From positions 9,626,735 to 9,690,734 of the forward strand of contig OX442420.1 in NCBI GenBank assembly GCA_949361645.1: 64,000 nucleotides of DNA. The letters run 5' to 3'. The position numbers were made by a program, and so were the translations under genes. The DNA is from Spongilla lacustris. Lineage: Eukaryota; Porifera; Demospongiae; Spongillida; Spongillidae. Shown in pieces: positions 33,838-44,298 of the stretch (the stretch's first letter is position 1; every line of letters begins with the position of its first letter). The notes under the pieces are model-generated. The model was not told where the DNA came from and made no database searches. It worked only from the letters and a program-made list of their open reading frames with translations.

Positions 33838-36800
33838 TGGGAAATGGCGCCTTAGTTACGAGTCTCAGTGAATATCTCTGAGTCCTCACTCAAGCTGTGA
33901 ATCTCTTTTCAAAAACCACACTCATGCCTCAGTGTTGTCGGTGCAACGGCTATGGGCGCTGTAAAGGATGTGAGTGCGTGAAAAAGAATAAGTGCTGTTC
34001 CAGCTGTACACCTGGCCGCAATGGTAAGTGTGAAAACCTCAAGTCAAATAGCACCGCTTCAGTTGTCAATGCCAATCATCAGTTCACCACATCTCAAACA
34101 AGCGTTGTCACTGCGCCTGAAGATAATAACGGTGATTGCGTTTTAAATACCAGTGAGCTTTCAAATCTTCTTCACGACAAAAATCAAGAACATCCAACCA
34201 CAACTTTACCACCTCTGCCCCCGTTTATCCCCATGGCCATCCCTTCCTTCACCTGGGGTTCACTCAGTACTCAATCACTTACAGATCAAATGTCCAGAGC
34301 ATACACAGAAGTGGTTTTCTGGAAGAAAAACGTATTCACTGTACCCTTGGGAGCGTCAGGTAAATCTTTTGCCAGTGAACTAGCTCGACTATTTCAAGCG
34401 TACTCTGATGGCTCAGGTCTCGAGTCCATTGCACTGAAGGCAATAACAGTGGCTTCAAGACTACTGTTGCAGAAGCCATTTCGCACTTCAAAAGCCAAGG
34501 ATCATACATCCTGCCTTGAAAGACGCCTCACCAGTTGGAAAGAAGGTAACATAGATATCCTACTCATCGAAGGTCGTACTATCCAACAACGCCTTCCAGC
34601 TTCAGATAGCTACACTCACACATATGAGGACATCACTCGCTCCTTCACCAAACTAATGTTTGAAGGGAACTGTAAGGCAGCCATGCGACTCCTTACTGAT
34701 GATTGTAGAGGCGGTTTTCTCCCACTCACAACGCAAATCCCATCTGAGAACTCACAGCCCACCACAGTTTTAGATGTCCTCATCAGCAAGCACCCCCCAA
34801 GCCAACCTGCAAACCCAGATACAATCACCAATGTCAATCACTCAAGTGTCATTCATTCAGTTATCTTTGATGGCATTGATGCCTCCGCTATCAAAAGTGC
34901 TGTGCTACAAACTGAAGGCTCGGCTGGACCCTCCGGAATTGATGCCAAAGGCTGGAGGCGACTATGTACCTCTTTCCACACTGCATCAGTAGAGCTTTGC
35001 AAGTCCCTAGCAGCCCTTGCCAGAAGGCTGTGTACCTCCCTTGTTGACCCCTGTGGTATTGCTCCTTTCCTGGCTTGTCGCCTTATTGCGCTTGATAAGA
35101 ACCCAGGCGTTCGTCCAATTGGAATATGTGAAGTTACCAGACGCATTATATCTAAAGCTGTGCTTTCTATTCTGAGAGTTGATATCCAGGAAGCAGCTGG
35201 CTCAATACAACTATGTGCAGGTCAAATATCAGGAACAGAAGCAGCAATACATGCCATCCGTGACTCCTTCCACTCAGCACAATGTGAAGCAGTATTGCTA
35301 ATTGATGCCAACAATGCCTTCAACTCTCTGAACCGTGAAGCAGCTCTCCGCAACATTCAAATTCTGTGCCCTGCTTTTGCCACAATTCTAATTAACACAT
35401 ATCGTGCAGCCACTGAATTGTTCGTCCAAGATACCATCATCTTTTCAAGGGAAGGAACAACACAGGGGGACCCGCTTGCAATGCCTATGTATGCCCTGGG
35501 CATCCTGCCACTCATACAGCGGTCCACTGGAGATATCCTCCAAGTATGGTATGCTGATGATGCCTCAGCCACTGGAACCATACACAATCTAAGAGAATGG
35601 TGGGAAAAAATCACTACCATTGGACCCTCCTATGGCTATTATGCCAATGCCACAAAAACATGGTTAGTGGTTAAAGATGCACACCTTGCCTCCGCCACTT
35701 CAGCCTTTCTAGGCACAAATGTGAACATAACAAGTGAGGGCAGACCACACCTCGGAGCACCTCTTGGTACAGAAACATATGTAGCACAATCTATTCAAAA
35801 GAAGGTTGCTAAGTGGTGCCTACAACTGAAGACCTTATGTTCAATTGCAATCACTCAACCACATGCGATCTTTGCAGCATTCACTCACAGTGTGGTTCAC
35901 CAATGGACTTACCTTGCCAGGACTGTTCCAAACATAGGCAGGTTTTTTACACCCATTGAAGACATAATAAGGTCAAACCTTATCCCATCCCTAACTGGTA
36001 GAGCTCCTCCTGGCGATCTTGAGCGACTACTTTTGTCCTTGCCTCCAAGACTAGGCGGTCTTGGCTTCACCATCCCCACCAATCTGTCAGCCATTGAGTT
36101 TGATGCTTCAATGACAGTCACAAAGCCATTATATGACCTCATTCTGCAAAAGAAAACACACTATCCACTCAGTGTAATTGAGGCACAAATCCAGGCCAAA
36201 AAACAACTTCATCAATCGAAGCAACAGCAAACCCAAGACACAGCAGCCAACCTATTACCACAGTTGTCTGAGTCTTCCCAGAGATCAATGGTCCTTACTC
36301 AAGAGAAGGGTGCTTCCAGCTGGCTTACCACTCTTCCTATCTCTGAACACGGCTTTGCTTTGCACAAAGGTGCCTTTCGTGATGCCCTTGCACTTAGATA
36401 TGGATGGGACCCTCCTAACACACCTTCACATTGCATTTGTGGGAAATCATTCACTACGGAACATGCACTCTCATGTCCTTTTGGAGGTTATCCTACCCTA
36501 CGCCACAATGAGATTCGGAACCTCACTGCAAATTTGCTGTCTGAAGTGTGTCACAATGTAACCATCGAACCAAACCTACAACCAGTTACCAGAGAAACCT
36601 TCAAACTTGCCTCTACCATCACTGACATTGGAGCAAGATCAGACATTGCAGCTGATGGCTTCTGGGGTGGCCACTTTGAAAAAACGTTTTTTGATGTCAG
36701 AGTTCTCAACCCACTTGCTCCATCTAACACCACACCCACACCCAGTGCTTGCTACCGCAGACATGAAAAAGAAAAACAAAGAGCATATGAGCAACGCATC

Positions 36801-37205
36801 AGGGACATAGAGCATGCCTCCTTCACCCCAATCGTACTCTCCACTACTGGTGGAATGGGTCCAATTGCAACAACGTTTTATAAACGCCTTGCAGACCGGC
36901 TAGCTTCCAAATGGAACTCATCCTACAGCCAAACCATTGGATGGTTGCGATGCCGTCTGTCCTTTTCTCTCCTCCGTTCATCCATCCTATGCATCAGAGG
37001 AGCTCGTTCATCAAAGGGGCGCGTACCTTGCAGTGTCCCTCTCCCTGTAGAGCTAGTGCATAGTGAATCTAGGTTCACTCTGGACTAGAAAGCATCTAGT
37101 TGATCAATGTCATTTAATTTAATCATCTAACTCATATTGTGCATTTGCTGTATATTCGAATATTTATATCCTATACGGGTTTAGTCTCGTACCCAGACCC
37201 AAACG
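33838..37205 (+). mobile_element. R2-like non-LTR retrotransposon (3.37 kb) flanked by an 11-bp repeat
   Basis: TCTTGTATACC occurs at 33827-33837 and 37206-37216 on either side. The sister transposon copy has the uninterrupted junction at about 41694 (CCTTCTTGTATACCCTAGCC), so the empty site is visible. It contains one long frame (33924-37088), a short 5' leader and a 117-base 3' tail without poly(A). The tail ends TAGTCTCGTACCCAGACCC, the terminus of a local MITE family, so movement of a LINE-plus-MITE block by recombination in the 11-bp match cannot be excluded. Confidence 0.85.
33924..37088 (+). CDS. Reverse transcriptase with C-terminal restriction-like endonuclease
   Basis: 1054 residues from ATG 33924; the frame opens slightly earlier but without an ATG. 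Residues about 4-37 form a Cys-rich module (CCRCNGYGRCKGCECVKKNK then CCSSC and GKCEN) instead of the usual CCHH fingers of R2. Reverse transcriptase motifs follow: GVRPIGICEV (about 395), LLIDANNAFNSLNR (motif A, about 459), GTTQGDPLAMPMYALG (motif B, about 512) and VWYADDAS (motif C, about 541). The C-terminal third has a zinc-binding-like CICGKSF..H..C followed by RHNEIRN. Then come RSDIAADGFW and FFDVRVLNP, in the order of the R2-type restriction-like endonuclease (about 836-930). Such enzymes nick the target and prime reverse transcription there. The frame is intact, consistent with recent insertion. Exact LINE clade not determined. Confidence 0.9.
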   Translation: MPQCCRCNGYGRCKGCECVKKNKCCSSCTPGRNGKCENLKSNSTASVVNANHQFTTSQTSVVTAPEDNNGDCVLNTSELSNLLHDKNQEHPTTTLPPLPPFIPMAIPSFTWGSLSTQSLTDQMSRAYTEVVFWKKNVFTVPLGASGKSFASELARLFQAYSDGSGLESIALKAITVASRLLLQKPFRTSKAKDHTSCLERRLTSWKEGNIDILLIEGRTIQQRLPASDSYTHTYEDITRSFTKLMFEGNCKAAMRLLTDDCRGGFLPLTTQIPSENSQPTTVLDVLISKHPPSQPANPDTITNVNHSSVIHSVIFDGIDASAIKSAVLQTEGSAGPSGIDAKGWRRLCTSFHTASVELCKSLAALARRLCTSLVDPCGIAPFLACRLIALDKNPGVRPIGICEVTRRIISKAVLSILRVDIQEAAGSIQLCAGQISGTEAAIHAIRDSFHSAQCEAVLLIDANNAFNSLNREAALRNIQILCPAFATILINTYRAATELFVQDTIIFSREGTTQGDPLAMPMYALGILPLIQRSTGDILQVWYADDASATGTIHNLREWWEKITTIGPSYGYYANATKTWLVVKDAHLASATSAFLGTNVNITSEGRPHLGAPLGTETYVAQSIQKKVAKWCLQLKTLCSIAITQPHAIFAAFTHSVVHQWTYLARTVPNIGRFFTPIEDIIRSNLIPSLTGRAPPGDLERLLLSLPPRLGGLGFTIPTNLSAIEFDASMTVTKPLYDLILQKKTHYPLSVIEAQIQAKKQLHQSKQQQTQDTAANLLPQLSESSQRSMVLTQEKGASSWLTTLPISEHGFALHKGAFRDALALRYGWDPPNTPSHCICGKSFTTEHALSCPFGGYPTLRHNEIRNLTANLLSEVCHNVTIEPNLQPVTRETFKLASTITDIGARSDIAADGFWGGHFEKTFFDVRVLNPLAPSNTTPTPSACYRRHEKEKQRAYEQRIRDIEHASFTPIVLSTTGGMGPIATTFYKRLADRLASKWNSSYSQTIGWLRCRLSFSLLRSSILCIRGARSSKGRVPCSVPLPVELVHSESRFTLD

Positions 37206-38205
37206 TCTTGTATACCCTAGCCAAAATTCCGGCGGAGCTCGGAGCAGATATTGGGTCTGGGAACGAGACTGCTATGGAGTGAGCGCGAGCGACCTTGCCT
37301 GCCAATTGATCCATATACAGTCATTAATCGACGATATACAGTATAATAGGGCCAGGACACAGTAGAGAGTCCAGCTGTGAATATCCGCCGCCATGCATAT
37401 GTTAATTCTTTAGCTAGTGGAAGGCAATATACTTAACACACCTCCACGAGAACTTCTAGTATGTTATCAAAAACAAGCCAGTCATCGTGGTCAACGTCAG
37501 AGCGATGCACTATAATTATATATATAGGGACGGAATCGCCCATGCATCTTAACGAGCGAGTCTCGTAGTCACACCTATATATCATATTATGTATTAGCTA
37601 CTCCACAGCAGCGGTTCTATTAGTTCGACCTTCGCGTTATGGGGGTTTCAAGCCTATCCAGTTGAAGTTCGATGTTGTACGTCTGGCTAGCGAGACTACC
37701 ATATACCGAGAATTAGATTGATAGCGAGTGTAGAGCTATTACATTGTATATCCACAATACTATCAGATGGGTATAAATCTTGGTATAGGCCTAGGCTTGA
37801 TACCCGACCCTCCGCCAAAAGGCTACGCCCAACTACTATACAATGGATCAAAATGGTTAAATAACAGATCACGTGACCACTAGAATGCATCCAATGGCAG
37901 GGGCACGAGTACAACTAAATGTTTTGAGTTGCGCATGCGTATGCTTAGATCACTAAAATCGACGATAGCTGTAGTTTGGAAGGATTTTATGTAACAGCGA
38001 TGCCTATTCCTAACTTCCCTGCCATGCAGACATACAATGCATTTATTAAAAGACAATAACAATAATATATTTTAATAAATTAATTAGCAGTTTTAATAAC
38101 GTGATAAATCTCTAAAGTACCTAGTGAGTTTAATGGTGCAATTAGATTTTTTCTATCACAATCGTACGCCGAGTTATGCATCGATGTCCACAATTTCTGG
38201 ACATG

Positions 38206-38829
38206 TTTCGTATAAGCTATTGCAAAATTTAATACCTATGATTCTAAATCATTTTAATGCCGGGATATTTCCATCTTGTATCATTTGATTTAAATTAAAC
38301 CCTTAATCAGCAATTCGAAGTTTTTATAATCAATAAATACATAACAGTACTCTACAAAAAGTATATAGTAACTTCCACATTTTTTACCAGCCAACTGTGA
38401 CAGATTTGGGACTATCCTTGATATGTTGACCATTTATTGTGACACTGAGGTCATAATAGCCAGCATCAGGAGATGGGGTGAATGTGATGGTGTAGGTTCC
38501 ATTATTGTTACATGATACCTGCCCAGTGTGAGTAGTACGCTGATGAGCCTGGGCTCCCTGGGACCCTAACAAACTGAAGCTCATATTGAGACTTTGCCCA
38601 CTTGAGGAAACAATCCGAGGAGGTGGAGGTACTGTGGAACTGAACCCACCTGGGGCAACAATCTGAGAAGGTGAAGGTACTATGGAACGACACGCAATTG
38701 GGCGTGGGAAAGTAGATTCAAGAGCCAGTTCTGCCTTCACTTGTATGTCATTGCATTGATACAAATGTTCCTTGAAATCTTTGGCTTCAACCAACACACT
38801 AAAGCTTGTATTTTTGATTGGTTGTGATT
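38206..38829 (-). pseudogene. TRIM-like pseudogene T1, 3' part (filamin repeat and 3' flank)
   Basis: The minus-strand frame from 38829 to the stop at 38384-38386 encodes KNTSFSVLVEAKDFKEHLY, CNDIQVKAEL and then the end of a filamin/ABP280-type repeat (NNNGTYTITFTPSPDAGYYD and GQHIKDSPKSVTV). Its 5' part lies at 43145-44298, separated by transposon copy 2; its 3' flank continues at 31275 beyond transposon copy 1. In the intact relative (49497-51062) this repeat ends the protein. Compared with other copies the exon has gained a Pro/Ser-rich stretch (about 38575-38690). Confidence 0.88.
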
Positions 38830-40025
38830 CATGGCCAGAAATTGCATGCCTTCATTACTAATTCCTGACGCGTTATGACGTTTTTCCCGTTTCATTACCG
38901 TGCACGCGTCCATTGAAATGTATGGAGGATGACACTCTTTTGATCACTGTCACTCAGGAAAAGATGCCCATGACAAGGAAAAAGAATTTTATGATGAAGA
39001 GGATCATAAGGTATACCTCTGTCGTTAAACAAAAAAATTAGCCCTCTTCCTGACGCTTTCTCATCAGAATTTCAGTGTTTCCATAGACATGTATGGAATT
39101 TGATTTTAAAAATGAGGGTTTTTCAAGACATTTATGCTTCCTGACGAAAATTCAAGCTAGATATCAAAAAGGAAAGACTAACTGCTGTTAGTAAAACCAT
39201 TAGGGCTGGAGTGTGACATATTCTAACGTTCATGACCCTTTTACCCTCGCTTCCCTGATCACTTTTATCATTAAGGTTCATATGTCTTTGTAAATACCAA
39301 TATTCAATAATAAATCGACAAACGCCGCGTGCGTGCCCTGCCGCGATGAAGGTTTTCAAACAAGAAGACACAAATCACCGACCACGGTATGAATCCTAGC
39401 AACGAACGTTCGATACTTGATAGCTTGTTACACATGTGCGTCTGATTTCGACTGTTGTGCGTGTGCATGGGTGGCAATATAGATGCGATTGTACTTTATT
39501 TTGGTAGTAGGCCTACTCGGCTGCTCCAACATTCTTTTTAAGCCCTAGCTGTAGGGCGCGATCATGTTTGGAGTGTTTTAGCTACCTATATGTACATGTA
39601 CATGGATTCTACAACGGCTTGTTTTGGTTGCGTTGGTTTTAAACGATTCGATTCCGGCTTACTCACCTATATTGCCAATTCTACCACAAGGAGTTCGTGG
39701 ATGTAATCCCTATAGCAAAGCCACATTTTTGCACCTGCTCTACCTTCATTAATATTTGTAAGGATGGGCATGTCCTTACGTGCAAACCTGACGCCATATT
39801 TTTGTTCTATTTTTTTGTTGCAACTAATAGTACTTACATATCTGTATCTGTGCGTGTCTATATATTTTTTCATCTCTGCAGAATGAAAACTACCAATACA
39901 GCAAAAAAAAAAACCGTTCCACAGAGACGAACCTTATAAGGATATATCACGTGAGGAATACATGCGGTAACAACCTACTTTTTTTACTATATCCACATGG
40001 GGAAGGTGGAAAGGGTGACAGCCTT

Positions 40026-40221
40026 GTGAAGGTGGAGGGAGGTAGTTTTGTGAAGGTGGAGGGAGGTAGTTTTGTGAAGGTGGAGGGAGGTAGTTTTGTG
40101 AAGGTGGAGGGAGGTAGTTTTGTGAAGGTGGAGGGAGGTAGCCTTGTGAAGGTGGAGGGAGGTAGTTTTGTGAAGGTGGAGGGAGGTAGTTTTGTGAAGG
40201 TGGAGGGAGGTAGCCTTGTGA
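40026..40221 (+). repeat. 24-bp minisatellite, 8 units (copy 2)
   Basis: Same unit as 32475-32578 but expanded to eight. The TTTT/CCTT variants alternate in blocks. Confidence 0.9.
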
Positions 40222-41216
40222 GATAGCCTTGTGGAGGTAGAGGAGAGAGTGCCTTGTGAAGGTGGATGGGAGATATCCTTGTGGAACAGTTGGGAAAAGA
40301 TAATACATGTAGGGCCTTCTCCCTAGAGATGAGGAATTTGATAGCACATCCCAGAGGCAGCCACTGGGATATGAATCAAATTAAGTTTAAAGGTTTCTGA
40401 TGTAGAGTACAGTTAGAAGGAGATAGATCTACGTGTTACATGCATGTAGATGTAGGACCAAAGAATAATTGTTTAAAGTGGCTACAATTGTCACATTCTG
40501 TGGTGTCCACCTTTATTAGTTTGGTTAGAAAAACTCCTTGGTTTGGTTGTACACATAGCACAGACACCAGTTGTCTGCCAGGAGAGGAGGCTTACCTACA
40601 TGACCACCTGGTATGGACCAGGGACTGGACACAAAGTTTTGCATCTCATGGACTGTGCCAGCCACCCTTCCAACATGCACCTGGTGAAAAACTTCAGCAA
40701 CAACTTAAATGGAAGGCTTTATGTGGTCTAGCTATATGTACATGGCTCTGCAGATGTATGTAATAGGTGGTGTAACAGTTGTGGTGTGGCATTTATATTT
40801 ATTTGGTTATGTATTGGTTGTGTATGTGTGTGATAAATGTGGAAAGTTCAGAAGGTATTAGATGTACTAACAGAGAATGTAGCTGACCCAAAATCTTTGT
40901 GGTCACCTATTTAATTAGGGTGGTGGCATGTGGTCATTAGTTATGGCTGTTATGTAAACGTTTCACATGCATGGCCCTCAGGACTAGTACATACGTGTAG
41001 TTTCTATCCAGCATCTTTGCCATTGTGTATATGAGTCATGATCACTAGGCTTCATGCCATCGGCCATCGATCTGTTCATTGATGACAGATCAGAGCTGCA
41101 TCATGGCATCCTTTTTTGTGTCATTGCTTTAGTATTTGTAGGAGTAAAGTAGATAGACAGGTGCATGTATGTGATCTTTTCTTCAACTGCATGCCCATGC
41201 AAGTCCTGTGTCAAGT

Positions 41217-41451
41217 GTGTGTATGTGTGAGTGTGTATGTGTGTGTATGTGTGTGTATGTGTGTGTATGTGTGTGTATGTGTGTATGTGTGTGTGTGTAT
41301 TTGCATGTATATGTGTGCGTATGTGTGTGTATTTGCATGTACATGTGTGTATGTGTGTATGTGTGTGTGTGTGTATTTGCATGTACATGTGTGCGTATGT
41401 GTGTGTATTTGCATGTACATGTGTGTGTGTGTATGTGTGTGTATTTGCATG

Positions 41452-41488
<37 letters not shown>

Positions 41489-41530
41489 TTGCATGTACAT
41501 GTGTGTGTGTGTGTGTATTTGCGTGCATGG
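41217..41530 (+). repeat. GT/TTTGCATGTACATG microsatellite
   Basis: Longer version of the tract at 33497-33690. Cys-Val and His-Thr frames here are artefacts. Confidence 0.9.
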
Positions 41531-41821
41531 TATTTGCATTTGGGTGTGGGTGCATGTGCATTTCCTTCCAGCCGCTCAATCATAAAAAAGTAGAACACAC
41601 GGCATAACAAACACACGGCATAACAAACACACAGCATAACAAACACACACATCTCAGGCCTACTGCCGAATACGTTTATGGCTGTTCATCCTTCTTGTAT
41701 ACCCTAGCCAAAATTCCGGCGGAGCTGGATAGAAATGAGTACAGGACTTAACCTCGTAGCAGATATTGGGTCTGGGAACGAGACTGCTATGGAGTGAGCG
41801 CGAGCGACCTTGCCTGCCAAT

Positions 41822-42230
41822 GGCCCTTTGCATGAAAGATCGGAAGTACGATAAACGTCACGTCTGGAGTATAAACCACAGCGGTTACCTAGAGACATTG
41901 TGTCACGTCTGCGGACCTTTGCGTAATAAAATGGCAACGCTCGGAGTCTGCTCAGACATTGATCCTTCGGACGATCCAGTTCCTGATCAAACTATGCTGC
42001 CAACAGTAAGTTTGACCGATTCTGACATATCCAGAGCCTTTTTAAAGCCATCAAGCTTACTGTTGGCAGCAGAGTTTGATCAGGAACTGGATCGGCCGAA
42101 GGATCACCGTCCGTTGCCATTTTATTACGCAAAGGTCCGCGAACGTGACACAATGTCTCTAGGCAACCGCTGTGGCTTTTACTCCAGACGTGACGTTTAT
42201 CGTACTTCCGATCTTTCATGCAAAGGGTCC
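41822..42230. mobile_element. Foldback element nested in transposon copy 2
   Basis: 409-bp relative of 10966-11430, ends GG(A/C)CCTTTGCATGAAAG. The empty site is CCAATTGATCC at 37312-37322 in copy 1, against CCAAT|element|ATTGATCC here, implying a 2-bp AT target duplication. Confidence 0.85.
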
Positions 42231-43144
42231 ATTGATCCATATACAGTCATTAATCGACGATATACAGTATAATAGGGCCAGGACACAGTGGAGAGTCCAG
42301 CTGTGAATATCCGCCGCCATGCGTATGTTAATTCTTTAGCTAGTCAGTGGAAGGCAATATCCATAACACACCTCCACGAGAACTTCTAGTATTATCAAAA
42401 AACAAGCCAGTCGGCGTCATCGTGGTCAACGTCAGAGCGCGCGCGATGCACATGCAGATAGATATATATACAATACATGTCATATAATTATAATTATAAT
42501 AATATAGGGACAGAATCGCCCATGCATCTTAACGAGCGAGTCTCGTAGTCACACCTATATATCATATTATGTAGTAGCTACTCCACAGCAGCGGTTCTAT
42601 TAGCTCGACCTTCGCTATCCAGTTGAAGTTCGTCTGGCTAGTGAGACTAGCGTATACCAAGAATTAGATTGATAGCGAGTGTAGAGCTATTACATTGTAT
42701 ATCCACAATACTATCAGATGGGTACAAATCTAGGCTTGATATACGACCCTCCGCCAAAAGGCTACGCCCAACTACTATACAATGGATCAAAATGGTTAAA
42801 TAATAGATCACGAGACCTCTAGAATGCATCCTATGGCAGGGGCACGAGTACAACTAAATGTTTTGAGTTGCGCATGCGTATGCTTAGATCACTAAAATCG
42901 ACGATAGCTGTAGTTTGGAAGGATTTTATGTAACAGCGATGCCTATTCCTAACTTCCCTGCCATGCAGACATACAATGCATTTATTAAAAGACAATAACA
43001 ATAATATATTTTAATAAATTAATTAGCAGTTTTAATAACGTGATAAATCTCTAAAGTACCTAGTGAGTTTAATGGTGCAATTAGATTTTTTTAATCACAA
43101 TCGTACGCCGAGTTATGCATCGATGTCCACAATTTCTGGACATG

Positions 43145-44298
43145 TTGGACAACTGATTTCCAATTACATTTTTCAGGACAAACTGAATCAAACAGTGAGA
43201 AAACTTCCAATAAATTTTTGTGATACAAATCTAATTGCAAGGATGCTTTGATATCACTGTTTTCACATGGAATTAGAGACCTCTTTTCTACCTTATTAAT
43301 AGAAGCTTCGAGCTCTGTCGATGGAAGTTGTTTCAATGCAGTAATTTCACAGTCAGTGAAAGTCAAAACACTGGAGGCAATACCTGCACAGTGGCTTAAA
43401 TTTTGCTTCAAAGCCTCAAAATTTTCTTTCTGCAATCCAAGAGCAGTTTTCTTGGATCTTCTTAAATGTCTCCCTGATGGTTGTGGAAACAGTCTCTTCG
43501 CATACCTCCACCCGTTCCAATGCTCTGTTGTTGTCATCAATAGCAGCTGTCAGCTTTGCTTTAACCATTTGGGCAGAAGTAAGCAATTTACTAATATTAT
43601 CTCTATGAGAACTAGCAATATTTGGAAGTCTAGCATTATGTGTGTGGTCCCTGTGGTCACTGGTGATGCAGTCCTGGCATATCAGACAGCTACATCTCTC
43701 ACAGTAACTGATGAACTCCGTGTGATGTGAAGAGCAGGAAGGTTTAATGGCTGACAACAACTCCCTGTTCACCATTTCACCCAATGGACTGAGCACATTA
43801 TGAAGACGAAAGTTCCGTGCACGTTTGTGGTAATCACAGCACAGCTGACATAAGAACTGAAGACATGCACAACAGAACCCAACAGCAGGCCCTGAGCTAC
43901 TGTCATCGCAGGCATCACAAGGTACTTCGTTGTTACTGGAAATCTTGAATTGGTACTGGGCAACCTTCACCTCAGTATCAAGATGGAGGTTCTGTGGAAG
44001 GTCTCTGACTCCTCCCACTGGGATGGAAACAGATTTCTCACATGTGGGACACCTGAAGCTTTGCTAGCTGGCCTCCGCCATTTTGCTGTGACCCCACCCC
44101 TCCGCCATTTTGCTGTGACCCCACCCCTCCGCCGTTTTGCTATGACCCCACCCCTCCACCATTTTGCTGTGCACTTATCCTCTCCACCTCCTTATGTAGA
44201 CACTCTCTACAGAAGGAGTGGAGACATGAGAGCATCCTGGGGTCTGTGTATGGCTGAGAGCACAGCTGACATGTGATGGGCTGTTGAAATGGCTCCAT
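43145..44298 (-). pseudogene. TRIM-like pseudogene T1, 5' part (RING, B-boxes, coiled coil)
   Basis: The minus strand starts at ATG 44298 with the RING half-motif (CQLCSQPYTDPRMLSC). An in-frame stop lies inside a 27-bp tandem repeat (QNGGGVGS units, about 44088-44170). Two B-boxes are readable (CDACDDSSSGPAVGFCC and CSSHHTEFISYCERCSC). Near 43455 a deletion relative to the intact gene removes the coiled-coil segment around LEDRMNEILRELHED and shifts frame. Near 43160 there is a 4-base insertion. Transposon copy 2 then interrupts it. A 5' UTR intron like that of the intact gene is suggested by CTAACCTGGGATTTTAG near 44411. Clearly dead. Confidence 0.88.

Larger units (their letters stand above)
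31276..38205 (+). mobile_element. Large non-autonomous DNA transposon, copy 1 (holds a nested LINE)
   Basis: The ends are CATGGCCAGAAATTG and CAATTTCTGGACATG, inverted over 15 bp with one mismatch. The same element recurs at 38830-43144. Excluding the nested LINE it is about 3.55 kb. It carries a 24-bp minisatellite (four units, 32475-32578), a GT/TTTGCATGTACATG microsatellite (33497-33680) and MITE fragments, but no transposase. Comparison with homologous TRIM sequence shows insertion at T-T with at most a 1-bp T duplication. Short TIRs, a T-T site, no real duplication and an internal minisatellite recall Helentron-derived elements; this class is inferred, not proven. Confidence 0.8.
38830..43144 (+). 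mobile_element. Large non-autonomous DNA transposon, copy 2
   Basis: Same termini, orientation and contents as copy 1 (31276-38205), highly similar along its length. It lacks the R2-like insertion but has an extra 409-bp foldback (41822-42230), eight minisatellite units instead of four and a longer GT tract. It is inserted in the TRIM T1 coding sequence just after the codons for an Asn-Trp-Lys block. Copies 1 and 2 sit at different sites in one TRIM gene, so they are separate insertions and not a tandem segmental duplication. Confidence 0.82.

Noticed and set aside
37089..37205. Poly(A) tail of the LINE
   Set aside because: No A-run is present before the boundary; the end is a MITE-like sequence.
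39951..40226. Val-Lys-Val-Glu-Gly-Gly-Ser repeat protein
   Set aside because: Unit is 24 bp so the frame is trivially open; it lies in a transposon and has no conserved flanking coding sequence.
31276..43144. Simple tandem segmental duplication
   Set aside because: The two copies have inverted termini and sit at different points of the TRIM gene, with flanks that rejoin across each; independent transposition explains it better.
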